Assembly (NCBI RefSeq): GCF_002077135.1
Contig: NZ_LDOS01000001.1
Location: forward strand, 570,219-634,218
Source of the DNA: Metallibacterium scheffleri
Lineage (GTDB): Bacteria > Pseudomonadota > Gammaproteobacteria > Xanthomonadales > Rhodanobacteraceae
Length of the DNA stretch: 64,000 nt
Reading direction: 5' to 3'
The position numbers and the translations under genes were made by a program. Numbering within the stretch: position 1 is the stretch's first letter; each line of letters opens with the position of its first letter. A model generated the notes under the pieces. That model was not told the origin of the DNA. It made no database searches and saw nothing but the letters and a program-made list of their open reading frames with translations. This document shows, piece after piece, positions 7,660 through 15,980 of the stretch.

Positions 7660-8429
7660 GCGCCGCTGACGCCCCCGGCAGCCCCGGCGGCCTGATCGCG
7701 CACCTGCTGGAGCTGCGCTCGCGCCTGCTCAAGGCCGCGCTGGCCGTGCTCGTGGCGCTGCTGGCGCTGCTGCCGTTTTCCGAAAAACTCTACGCGCTGC
7801 TGGCGCGGCCACTAATCGAGCGCCTGCCCAAGGGCGCGCACATGATCGCCATCGAGGTCACCGGGCCGTTCCTCACCCCGATCAAGCTGACCTTCGTGGT
7901 GGCGCTGTTCGCGGCCATGCCGGCGGTGCTGTACCAGATCTGGGCCTTCGTCAGCCCCGGCCTGTACCGCCACGAAAAACGCCTGGCGCTGCCGCTGCTG
8001 GTCGCCGCGGTGCTGCTGTTCTACACCGGCTGCGCGTTCGCCTATTTCCTGATCCTGCCGGCGGCGTTCCATTTCCTCACCCTGGTCACCCCGCCCGGCG
8101 TGTCGATGATGACCGACATCGGGCATTACCTGAGCTTTGTGCTGCACGTGTTCTTCGCCTTCGGCCTGTGCTTCGAGGTGCCGGTGATCGTGGTGGTGCT
8201 GGCCGCGCTGGGCGTGGTCAGCGTGGCCAAGCTGCGCAGCGCGCGGCGCTACGTGATCGTCGGCGCGTTCGTGGTGGCCGCGATCATCACCCCGCCGGAC
8301 GTGCTGTCGATGACCCTGCTGGCGGTGCCCATGGTGCTGCTGTACGAGATCGGCGTGCTGGTCGCCGCCATGCTGGTGCGGCAGAAGGCCGCGCGTGCCG
8401 CACAACACCAGGATGGCGATCCGCGCTGA
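7656..8429 (+). CDS. tatC: Sec-independent translocase subunit TatC
   Basis: A 257-residue membrane protein with six predicted helices. The N-terminal HLLELRSRLLKA and the FVSPGLYRHEKR loop are standard TatC sites for binding the RR signal. It overlaps tatB by 4 bases. No gene lies in the following 261 bases, which hold the FNR-regulated promoter of the bc1 operon. Confidence 0.96.
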   Translation: MSAADAPGSPGGLIAHLLELRSRLLKAALAVLVALLALLPFSEKLYALLARPLIERLPKGAHMIAIEVTGPFLTPIKLTFVVALFAAMPAVLYQIWAFVSPGLYRHEKRLALPLLVAAVLLFYTGCAFAYFLILPAAFHFLTLVTPPGVSMMTDIGHYLSFVLHVFFAFGLCFEVPVIVVVLAALGVVSVAKLRSARRYVIVGAFVVAAIITPPDVLSMTLLAVPMVLLYEIGVLVAAMLVRQKAARAAQHQDGDPR

Positions 8430-8606
8430 GGGCGCTCAACGCACGCGCGCCGTCGGGGCCTGCAGCAAACGGGTACGGCAAAGTTGCGCCTGCATGGTCG
8501 CGGCAGGCACCTGCATGCTCATCCTGGTGGTACGGCCACGTGCCGGAGCGATTTGTAATCCCCTTGGTCAAAATTCCGTGACAAGATGACGCAATCCGCG
8601 CCGAAC

Positions 8607-8620
8607 TTGATCTGAATCAA
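8607..8620 (+). promoter_or_regulatory. perfect FNR/ANR box of the bc1 operon
   Basis: TTGATCTGAATCAA is an exact match to TTGAT-N4-ATCAA. Placing its centre at -41.5 puts the transcript start near 8655 with a TATTTT-like -10 at 8644-8649, the class II FNR activation geometry. The first gene starts at 8691. Confidence 0.85.
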
Positions 8621-8690
8621 GTCAACCCGAGGCGCGGGGGATTATTTTTGACCCAATCAAGTCCGGCAATATTACGGCAGGGTTACATTT

Positions 8691-9377
8691 ATGGCGAATA
8701 GCCCGATTCAAAAAGCGCCCGCTGGCGAGCTGATCATGGATTCGATTCGTCCCGAGAGCGAGGTACGACCCGACCGCAGACAGTTTCTCATCGCCGCTGC
8801 CGGTGTCCTGGGCGCGGGTGCAGTCGGTCTGTTTGCGGACATTCTGATCGACAACATGAATCCCGGGAAAGCTGTTGAGGCTCTGGGCGCACCGATCGAC
8901 GTCGACATAAGCCGGATGGAACCCGGGCAGTTGCTTCTCGTGGAATGGAAGAAGAAACCAGTATGGATCTTGAAACGTGAAGGCTGGATGCTGAACACCC
9001 TGGCCGAACCGTCACTGCTGCGGCGACTCAAGGATCCACACAGCAAACAGAACCAGCAGCCCGCGCAAGAATATGTGAATGGCAACTATCGGGCCCTGCG
9101 ACCGGACATGTTCATAGCCGTGGCATTGTGCACGCACATGCAATGCATTCCGGACTATCGGCCCGCGCCGCATACGGTGACGCCGTGGTGGCCGGGTGGA
9201 TTTCATTGTGCCTGCCACGGATCCATGTACGACTTTTCCGCGCGCGTGCTCGAGGGTTCGCCAGCACCATTGAACATTCCGATTCCACCGTATTACTGGA
9301 AAACCGCCACGATGGTCACCATAGGCGAGGCGAACAAATCGGGCATCGACAAGAATTGGACTCCCGATATTTGGTAA
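8691..9377 (+). CDS. petA: ubiquinol-cytochrome c reductase Rieske iron-sulfur subunit
   Basis: A 228-residue protein. A twin-arginine segment (DRRQFL, RR at 29-30) precedes one hydrophobic helix, the uncleaved Tat anchor of bacterial Rieske proteins. The [2Fe-2S] ligands are in CTHMQC and CACHGSMYD. The canonical boxes are CTHLGC and CPCHGS, so the cluster loops differ at three positions, while the Ser and Tyr that raise the redox potential (GS, MYD) are kept. It delivers electrons from quinol at the Qo site to the c-type cytochromes. First gene of an FNR-box operon. Confidence 0.93.
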   Translation: MANSPIQKAPAGELIMDSIRPESEVRPDRRQFLIAAAGVLGAGAVGLFADILIDNMNPGKAVEALGAPIDVDISRMEPGQLLLVEWKKKPVWILKREGWMLNTLAEPSLLRRLKDPHSKQNQQPAQEYVNGNYRALRPDMFIAVALCTHMQCIPDYRPAPHTVTPWWPGGFHCACHGSMYDFSARVLEGSPAPLNIPIPPYYWKTATMVTIGEANKSGIDKNWTPDIW

Positions 9378-9392
9378 GCCGGTATTCTGCAG

Positions 9393-10253
9393 ATGGATGT
9401 CAAGATGAAAATTGCCGAACATATGCCCAAGCCAGCCACCGCGATTGCGTTGTTTTTGGTTGCGTTTTGCAGTGTGGCCGATGTGCATGCGAAAGCTGAT
9501 TATCACGGGATACCATTGGGAGCGGCGGCGGCCAAGCAAGGCAGCGCCTTGATCGCGGTGTGTGCAGCGTGTCATGGAATAACTGGGAACAGTGCCGCAG
9601 CCGAATATCCCAATCTGGCGGCACAGCGCTACAACTATCTGCTGAAGCAACTGGAAGATTTCCGGGACGGCGCGCGCAAATCGACGATCATGAGTGGCAT
9701 GGCGATGACCATACCTGCCTCGGCCAATAATCAAAACCTGAAAGAAATCGCCGCATATTTCTCGCGTCAACCATTACTGCCGGCGGAAGTGGCGGCAGGC
9801 CCCGGCATGCGCGCAGACGCCACCCAGTTGAAGGAAGGACAGAAAATCTATACGCAGGGACTGGCAAACGACAACATTCCTGCCTGTGCCGCATGCCACG
9901 GACTTGGCGCGGACGGCAATGGGCCGATGGCGATTCCCGCGCTGGCATTGCAACACCAGGTTTACCTGTTGACGCAGCTTGACCAATTCGCCAGCGGCGC
10001 GCGGCGCAATAGTCCTGGACAAGTCATGACCAGCATTGCCAGGGCCATGACAAAGCCGCAGATGCAGGCGGTTGCCGCCTATCTACAGCAGTTGAATCCT
10101 GATTCGACTCTCGGCATCGGACCAAAGAATTACGGCGAATACACCAAGACCGTCGAACTGCACCAGCAAGCAGAAAAATCCGCTCTCGTGGCCGCGCCGC
10201 ATGGTGTTGCCAAGCCGAAAGCAGAGACCGTCCAATCCAAGCCAATACGCTGA
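9393..10253 (+). CDS. dihaem cytochrome c4-like protein
   Basis: A 286-residue periplasmic protein with a signal peptide (residues 1-33, cleavage near VHA) and two haem motifs, CAACHGITG (C57-H61) and CAACHGLGADGNG. Each lies in a similar half-domain with a YLLKQLEDF/YLLTQLDQF repeat and a downstream Met, as in cytochrome c4. It probably carries electrons from the bc1 complex to a terminal oxidase or reductase. Lying inside the bc1 operon between the Rieske and cytochrome b genes is unusual. ATG 9405 is a possible alternative start. Confidence 0.88.
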   Translation: MDVKMKIAEHMPKPATAIALFLVAFCSVADVHAKADYHGIPLGAAAAKQGSALIAVCAACHGITGNSAAAEYPNLAAQRYNYLLKQLEDFRDGARKSTIMSGMAMTIPASANNQNLKEIAAYFSRQPLLPAEVAAGPGMRADATQLKEGQKIYTQGLANDNIPACAACHGLGADGNGPMAIPALALQHQVYLLTQLDQFASGARRNSPGQVMTSIARAMTKPQMQAVAAYLQQLNPDSTLGIGPKNYGEYTKTVELHQQAEKSALVAAPHGVAKPKAETVQSKPIR

Positions 10254-10307
10254 ACGAAACAACGCATGACCCACGTGGCGTTCGCGCCGTGAAGGATTTC
10301 GCACTCC

Positions 10308-11741
10308 ATGAATAACATTGACCAATCAAGAGCAAAGCGAGTGTTTGGCTGGTTCGACCAGAGACTGCCCATTTCGTCGCTCTGGCGCACGCAGGTCGCC
10401 GAGTATCCGGCACCGAAAAATTTCAATCTGTGGTACATCTTCGGTTCGCTGGCGCTGCTGGTTCTGGTCATGCAGCTTGCGACTGGCTTATTTCTGGCCA
10501 TTCATTACCAACCCAACCCGCATCTGGCGTTCTGGTCGGTGGCGCGCACGATCCAGAGAGATTCGCATTGGGGCTGGCTGATCCGTGACATGCACATCGT
10601 CGGTGCTTCGGCGTTTTTCGTGCTCGTCTATCTGCACATGTACCGCGGCATCATGTACGGCTCATACAAAAAGCCCCGCGAATTGTTGTGGCTGATCGGT
10701 ATCTTTATCTACCTGGCATTGGCCGCAGAGGCATTTCTTGGCTACCTGTTGCCATGGGGGCAAATGTCGTACTGGGGCTCGGCCGTCGTCACCAATTTCG
10801 TGACTGCGATACCGGGCATTGGCAAGCCGATCGCGCAGTGGTTGCGCGGCTCGTTCGTGATCGGACTGCCGACTTTGAACCGGTTCTTCGTGTTCCACGT
10901 GTTTCTGATGCCGGTCCTGTTGCTGGCGCTGGTGCTGGTCCATCTCATCGCGCTGCACCAGGTCGGCTCGAACAATCCGGATGGAGTCGAGATTCACGAC
11001 AATACCAACGAATCATCATGGCCGCGTGACGGAATCCCGTTTCACCCGTATTACACCGTGAAAGATCTGTTCGGTGTCAGCGTGTTTTTCGTCGTGTTTT
11101 TCTGGTTCGTATTCTATCGACCGGATGGCTGGGGTTTTCTGCTGGACAAGTTGAACTATACACCTGCAAATATCCTGCATACGCCCAGCGACATTCACCC
11201 GCTGTGGTTCTTTCTACCATTTTACGCAATGCTGCGCGGTGTACCCAACAAGCTGTATGGGATCATGGCATTTGCCGGCTCATTTGCATTGCTGGCGTGC
11301 CTGCCGCTGCTCGACCGTAATCCGATTCGCTCGATTCGCTATCGCTCGGTACTGTACAAATTAAACATCCTGATGATGCCGGCATCATTTTTGTGGCTGG
11401 GTTATGTCGCCCACGGCTTCGCCACCGAGCACAACATGGTGTACGGGCTTCATGTCACCGAGGTCTTTTACGCCACGTTCCTGGTGCTGCCATTTTTCAA
11501 CAAGCGGCGCGCGATCGGTGCCACGGTGGCCTGGCTGGTCGCCACGGAGGCCGTGGTTTTTCTGATCGACCTCTGGATGTACTCCATCCATGCGCATGGA
11601 TGGGCCCTGATGCTGCTGACGGACTGGATTCCGGCGGCTTACCTGTTGCTGTTGTTCGGACTGGCGATTCTGTTCCCGGCACTGACCCGTGACACCCAGC
11701 ACCTGCCTGAGCGACTTACTGCGGGTGGGATTTTCCATTGA
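10308..11741 (+). CDS. petB: cytochrome b of the bc1 complex, divergent Qo motif
   Basis: A 477-residue protein with about eight membrane helices. Two His pairs for haems bL and bH are visible (IRDMHIVGASAFFVLVYLH and FHVFLMPVLLLALVLVH). The Qo-site motif, PEWY in nearly all bc1 complexes, reads PLWF (residues 298-301, bases 11199-11210), removing the Glu that takes part in quinol oxidation. The surrounding FLPFYAMLR context is otherwise normal, so this is not a misalignment. It is longer than typical cytochrome b because of an extra C-terminal membrane region. Confidence 0.93.
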   Translation: MNNIDQSRAKRVFGWFDQRLPISSLWRTQVAEYPAPKNFNLWYIFGSLALLVLVMQLATGLFLAIHYQPNPHLAFWSVARTIQRDSHWGWLIRDMHIVGASAFFVLVYLHMYRGIMYGSYKKPRELLWLIGIFIYLALAAEAFLGYLLPWGQMSYWGSAVVTNFVTAIPGIGKPIAQWLRGSFVIGLPTLNRFFVFHVFLMPVLLLALVLVHLIALHQVGSNNPDGVEIHDNTNESSWPRDGIPFHPYYTVKDLFGVSVFFVVFFWFVFYRPDGWGFLLDKLNYTPANILHTPSDIHPLWFFLPFYAMLRGVPNKLYGIMAFAGSFALLACLPLLDRNPIRSIRYRSVLYKLNILMMPASFLWLGYVAHGFATEHNMVYGLHVTEVFYATFLVLPFFNKRRAIGATVAWLVATEAVVFLIDLWMYSIHAHGWALMLLTDWIPAAYLLLLFGLAILFPALTRDTQHLPERLTAGGIFH

Positions 11742-11829
11742 CGACAAGTCTGCGTCCACGTGATATCGGGCGATGTTCGTCCGATCGGTCCGCAGAAGAC
11801 AACCGAACTCTTTTTGGGCAGGACGAGCA

Positions 11830-12642
11830 ATGACAACACGCACTCCAGCATGGAAATCCGGTTTGCTTGTGGTGCTTCTATCCACTCTGCTGCTGGCGGT
11901 GTCCGGCAGCGCGGCGCTGGCATCGGTAACGACCACGCAACCACCGTTGCGGCATATCAAGATCAATCTGCATGACAAAGCGGCATTGCAGACGGGTGCC
12001 CTGTATACATTGCACATGTGCACCGCGTGTCACGGGATCCAGGGCGAGCGCTACAGCGAACTGCCGCCGGTCCTTGGTTTGAGCAAATCGCAGTTCCTGA
12101 AATACATCGGCACCGACGGGCGCCACTACCACGACACCATCACCACGAGCATGTCGCCCGAGTTGATGACGAAATTCCTGAACATGGAGCCGCCGGATCT
12201 GACCGATATCGCGCTGCGCCGCTCGCCCGCCTGGCTATACACGTATCTGACTTCATTTTATGTCGATCCGGCGCGGCCGACCGGCGTCAACAACGTCGTG
12301 TTCTACAATGTTGCCATGCCTGATGTTTTCGCCGGCATGCAGGGACTGCAAAAGCCGGTCTTGGTGACGGGCTTGCGCTTTGGCAGCCCGGCCAGGATCG
12401 CGGTCGGTGTGCAGCCCTTGACGCAAGGTACGATGTCGCAGGCGCAGTTTGATCAGACCGCGCGGGACATTGTCACGTTTCTGTACGCAGTCGCACATCC
12501 GCATCAGGCCGAGCGGGCCCGGCTTGGGCCATGGATCATCGGTCTGTTTCTCGGGCTTTCGTTGCTGACTTATTTCATCTACAAATTGTACTGGCGGCGG
12601 GTGATTACCAGCCATGAGCGCTGGTGGAGGATCGGGCGATGA
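11830..12642 (+). CDS. petC: cytochrome c1 of the bc1 complex
   Basis: A 270-residue protein with a signal peptide (LLVVLLSTLLLAV, cleavage near ALA), one haem motif CTACHG, a candidate Met ligand in NVAMPDVF, and a C-terminal membrane anchor (IIGLFLGLSLLTYFIY) followed by KLYWRRV. This is the cytochrome c1 layout, though the sequence is divergent. ATG 11830 is chosen because it opens the signal peptide; an upstream in-frame ATG at 11773 adds an unrelated basic stretch. Its stop overlaps the next gene (ATGA). Confidence 0.88.
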   Translation: MTTRTPAWKSGLLVVLLSTLLLAVSGSAALASVTTTQPPLRHIKINLHDKAALQTGALYTLHMCTACHGIQGERYSELPPVLGLSKSQFLKYIGTDGRHYHDTITTSMSPELMTKFLNMEPPDLTDIALRRSPAWLYTYLTSFYVDPARPTGVNNVVFYNVAMPDVFAGMQGLQKPVLVTGLRFGSPARIAVGVQPLTQGTMSQAQFDQTARDIVTFLYAVAHPHQAERARLGPWIIGLFLGLSLLTYFIYKLYWRRVITSHERWWRIGR

Positions 12643-12998
12643 GTACCACGATCGCCGCCGCGCCAAGCGTCATGGTGGGATCAGGTGACCGGCAACTGCG
12701 GGGTTCGCGCAATGCCTACATTGCACTTGCCTTGGGTCTGGTTTTTTTCATCTTCACCATCTGGTATCAGGTGTATGCCGATACGCGCAAGCCGGCAGAA
12801 TCCTGTGCGGATCCATTTCTGCAGAGTCATCGCCAATGGCGCCTGCGCACCGCGTTCTTGTTCATGATGTGGTCCATTCTCGCCGGCTTCTGCATGCCGT
12901 TCGGATTTGCCCTGCTGGTATTCGTACCCGTCTATTCGTGGTTTGTCTATCGGTTGCTCAAGGGCCTGATTTTTTTCAGTCTGCGGAAAGTGATATGA
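12639..12998 (+). CDS. small membrane protein of the bc1 operon, function unknown
   Basis: A 119-residue protein with about three membrane helices (YIALALGLVFFIFTIWY, TAFLFMMWSILAGFCM, ALLVFVPVYSWFVY). I do not recognise the family. ATGA overlap with petC and a 31-base gap to the CM-UbiT gene place it firmly inside the operon. It could be a supernumerary bc1 subunit or an assembly factor, a guess from position only. Two cysteines (ESCADPF, AGFCMPF) have no haem context. Confidence 0.75.
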   Translation: MSTTIAAAPSVMVGSGDRQLRGSRNAYIALALGLVFFIFTIWYQVYADTRKPAESCADPFLQSHRQWRLRTAFLFMMWSILAGFCMPFGFALLVFVPVYSWFVYRLLKGLIFFSLRKVI

Positions 12999-13029
12999 GC
13001 TTTCGCGTGCATTGCCGGCCCGGTGTTTG

Positions 13030-13974
13030 ATGCATACCGTCGAGCTGCCGCCAACCCGTATCGAGCCGCCTGCGCAGACTTCCGGCCGCGCTGGCGCTGC
13101 ACGCGCGCGACCCGTGGCAGCCACCGGATCGGCTGAACTGCACGCGATGCGCTGCCTGATCGACCGGGTCGACGAGATGTTCCTGGTTCTGCTGGCGGGT
13201 CGGCGCCAGTTGGTGCGGCGTGCCATGGCGCTCAAGCAGCGTGCCGGCCTGCCCGCACGCAACCCTGAACGCGAGCGTCAGGTGCATGACCGGGCACAGG
13301 CCTTTGGCGCGAAGCTCGCGCTGCCCAATGGCGTGACGCGGCAATTGATGGAGCTGCTCATCGGCGATGCCTGCGCATTGCAGGGTTTGTCGTCATCCGG
13401 GGAACCAACCATGGGTTGTTCTTCATCGCTGCATGAATCGGGGAGTCCGCCGGTGCCGGGATCCCCCCGGGCGGGAAAATTTCTGCGGCTGTTGCCGCCT
13501 CCTGTGCGCTTGAGCACACCGTTGCGCTGGACGTTGCCAGCGCCGCTGCTGCGCGTCTTGCTGCGCAGCATGACCTTGCGTGTCATGGCGGGGCCTCTTG
13601 CCGCGGGCAGGCTGGATGATTTGCAGGGTCGCAGGCTCGGGGTCGAAGTCACCGACCTCAAGTTGCGCTGGGTGGTCGTGATCGGTACGCGCGATTTGCA
13701 TGTGCAGGTTCCCGGCGCGGAGGCGGAGTCGACCGTGCGCGGCAGTGCCACCGATCTTCTGCTTCTGGCCAGCCGTCTCGAGGACGCCGATACGCTGTTT
13801 TTCCAGCGCCGTCTGCAACTAGTCGGCGACACCGAGCTGGGGTTGCTGGTGCGCAATCTGCTTGATCAACTTCCGTGGGAGACGATTCCACTGGATGTCC
13901 GGGTGTTGCTGAATCGAGGCGCCCGGTTCGCGCGCCTGGCGCGCGCGGCCCATCAAGGCGAAATGATCGCCTGA
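13030..13974 (+). CDS. ubiT: AroQ chorismate mutase fused to UbiT (SCP2-like)
   Basis: A 314-residue two-domain protein. Residues 36-118 align without gaps to the E. coli AroQ chorismate mutase domain. R41, R58, K69, R81, E82 and Q118 sit where E. coli R11, R28, K39, R51, E52 and Q88 do; only D48 is changed (to Asn). Residues about 150-290 are an SCP2-type lipid-binding domain like UbiT (YhbT), the accessory factor of O2-independent ubiquinone synthesis. It lies 31 bases after the bc1 operon genes and converges on ubiV with a 22-base overlap. A fused mutase would supply prephenate; see findings. Known UbiT proteins have no such domain as far as I know. Confidence 0.85.
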   Translation: MHTVELPPTRIEPPAQTSGRAGAARARPVAATGSAELHAMRCLIDRVDEMFLVLLAGRRQLVRRAMALKQRAGLPARNPERERQVHDRAQAFGAKLALPNGVTRQLMELLIGDACALQGLSSSGEPTMGCSSSLHESGSPPVPGSPRAGKFLRLLPPPVRLSTPLRWTLPAPLLRVLLRSMTLRVMAGPLAAGRLDDLQGRRLGVEVTDLKLRWVVVIGTRDLHVQVPGAEAESTVRGSATDLLLLASRLEDADTLFFQRRLQLVGDTELGLLVRNLLDQLPWETIPLDVRVLLNRGARFARLARAAHQGEMIA

Positions 13975-14855
13975 GCGAGCTCTGGCGCATCATCGCCGGG
14001 CATGCGTTGCATGCCGGCGCGTCCGTGCCAATAGCCATTTTCCTTGCCGATCCGCTGCGCCGGCAGACCGGAATCGATGGCCTCGCGAAAGCGCGCGACC
14101 ACGGCCGCCATGTCATTCACCTGCGGGTAAAGGCGCAGCAAGCGGATGCCCGCTGCCTGCAGTTCGGCGATGTCGGGCGCCAGATCGCAGTGCTCGTTGC
14201 TCTGGATCTGGATGCCATTGATGGTCAGGAAGGGGCGGCCCTCGCGCGTCTGCAATGGCAGGCCATCCGGATAGTCGATGCAGCGGAAACCGCAGTCGTC
14301 CTTGGCCAGATCCAGCGCCCGCGCCGTATAGCAGCGCGCCGAATAGGCCAGCGGCAGACGCCCCCAGGCGATCGCCTCGAACTCCGGCAGCGGTTCGCCG
14401 CTGTTCTTGAATTCCTGCATCAATTCTCGCCCCAGCTCGATTCCAAGCACCAGCCGCTGCATCCCGTCCGCGCGCAGCAGGCGCAAGGCGACATGGTTGT
14501 AGATATTCAAACCCGGGCCGCCAATGAACGGCAATTTGCGTTCGCGCAAAAGCTGTACCGCGGCGATGTCATTGGCCTCGACGCGCAGGCGTCCGTTGTC
14601 GACCAGACGCGTCAGCGCCGACAAATCCGACTCGGCTTCCAGCAGCGCCAGCGAGGACAGAACGATCTCGCGTCCGCTTTCGGCGAGTTCGTTCGCCAAC
14701 GCGATCCAGTCACGCGTGCCGAGTTCGCGACGCTTGCTGCAGACGGTCTCGCCGAGGTAGATCGTGTCCAGCGGCCATTGCACCGCCGCGCGATAAAATT
14801 TGAACACGTCATCGCGGCGCCAGAAATATTGCAGGGGTCCGAGGGTGAGTTGCAT
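13953..14855 (-). CDS. ubiV: UbiV, U32-family subunit of O2-independent ubiquinone hydroxylase
   Basis: A 300-residue U32-peptidase-like protein. C39 (ETVCSKRREL), C175, C188 and C192 (spacing C-x12-C-x3-C) match the four [4Fe-4S] cysteines of E. coli UbiV. UbiV works as a heterodimer with UbiU to hydroxylate the ubiquinone ring without O2. ATG 14855 lies 11 bases after the ubiU stop, so the genes are co-transcribed. It is the last gene of tyrDC-ubiD-ubiU-ubiV. Confidence 0.93.
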   Translation of the reverse strand: MQLTLGPLQYFWRRDDVFKFYRAAVQWPLDTIYLGETVCSKRRELGTRDWIALANELAESGREIVLSSLALLEAESDLSALTRLVDNGRLRVEANDIAAVQLLRERKLPFIGGPGLNIYNHVALRLLRADGMQRLVLGIELGRELMQEFKNSGEPLPEFEAIAWGRLPLAYSARCYTARALDLAKDDCGFRCIDYPDGLPLQTREGRPFLTINGIQIQSNEHCDLAPDIAELQAAGIRLLRLYPQVNDMAAVVARFREAIDSGLPAQRIGKENGYWHGRAGMQRMPGDDAPELAQAIISP

Positions 14856-14866
14856 GTGCGCGTGCC

Positions 14867-15862
14867 TCAATGCCAGGAACGGTGATAAGGGCCCAGCGTG
14901 GTCTGTTGGCCTTCGGCATGCGCGTCGAGTTCGCGTTGCCATGCCGGATCGCCGGCGGCACCAGGCTGTGCTTCGAGCCGGTCGAGCGCCTGTCGCCAGA
15001 CCCGTGTCACGGCGCCCACGTAGGCCAGTCCGCGCTGCCGCCCTTCGATCTTGAGTGCCGCGACTCCCGCGGCCTTGAGCATCGGCAACAGCGGCAGCGT
15101 ATTCAGGCTGGTGGGTTCTTCCAGGGCATGGAAGATCTCGCCACCGACTGCGTAGCGGCCCTTGCATACCGTCGGGTAGCCGGCGGGTTCGTGCGCCTGG
15201 TAGCGATCGATCAGGACGTTGTTCAAATGCACGCTGCGCACGCCGCCGGGCTCCTCGTCCCAGCGCACGAATTTGGCTGGTGAACAGACGCCATGGCGGT
15301 TGGGCGAAACGCCGGTCACGTAACTGGACAGCTGGCAGCGTCCCTCCACCATGATGCACAGGCTGCCGAAGGCGAATACCTCGATGGCCACGACCTGGCG
15401 TTCGCAGAGCCGCTCGATCTGCTGCAGCGACAGCACCCTGGGCATGACGGCGCGCGCGATGCCGAAGCGTTCGCGGTAATAGCGCAGGGCGGCGTGGGTG
15501 GTCGCGGAAGCCTGCACCGAAAGGTGGCGCGGCAGATCGGGGTGGCGCCGCGTCGCATAGTCGAGTACGCCGAGGTCGGCGCAGATGATGGCGTCGACAT
15601 CGAGATCGGCTGCGCGATCCACGGCGCTTTGCCAGGCACTGATATGCGCCGGACCCGGGTAGGTGTTCAGCGCAACGTAGACCTTGCGCGCGCGCGCATG
15701 GGCATAGTCGATGCCCTGACGCAGGTCGTCGTCGCTGAAGTTGAGGCCCGCGAACGCGCGCGCGTTGGTCTGGTCGCGGAAGCCGACATAGACCGCGCTG
15801 GCGCCGTGATCAACCGCGGTTTTGAGCGCGGGCAGGTTGCCCGCCGGACAGATCAGATCCAT
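14867..15862 (-). CDS. ubiU: UbiU, U32-family subunit of O2-independent ubiquinone hydroxylase
   Basis: A 331-residue protein starting MDLICPAGNLPALKTAV, the typical UbiU opening. C169, C176, C193 and C233 (C-x6-C-x16-C, then TVCKGRY) are the [4Fe-4S] ligands at E. coli-like positions. It forms the O2-independent hydroxylase with UbiV and UbiT. The related enzyme TrhP uses prephenate as hydroxyl source, which makes the adjacent chorismate mutase-UbiT fusion notable. ATG 15862 has the family start; there are 118 bases between it and ubiD. Confidence 0.94.
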   Translation of the reverse strand: MDLICPAGNLPALKTAVDHGASAVYVGFRDQTNARAFAGLNFSDDDLRQGIDYAHARARKVYVALNTYPGPAHISAWQSAVDRAADLDVDAIICADLGVLDYATRRHPDLPRHLSVQASATTHAALRYYRERFGIARAVMPRVLSLQQIERLCERQVVAIEVFAFGSLCIMVEGRCQLSSYVTGVSPNRHGVCSPAKFVRWDEEPGGVRSVHLNNVLIDRYQAHEPAGYPTVCKGRYAVGGEIFHALEEPTSLNTLPLLPMLKAAGVAALKIEGRQRGLAYVGAVTRVWRQALDRLEAQPGAAGDPAWQRELDAHAEGQQTTLGPYHRSWH

Positions 15863-15980
15863 GGTGCCTCCTGGGATTGTGCCGGGTGGTTCGCCACGCG
15901 GCGCGCGGCGCGACGCGACACCGCCGCCCTGGCTGCCGTCGGGCTGCTGAAGTGGAGAGCGCACGGCGAGGGCATCCATT

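Noticed and set aside
13953-15359. 468-codon frame extending ubiV upstream
   Set aside because: The first 168 codons overlap ubiU in another frame and lack similarity to UbiV; ATG 14855 gives the E. coli-like C39.
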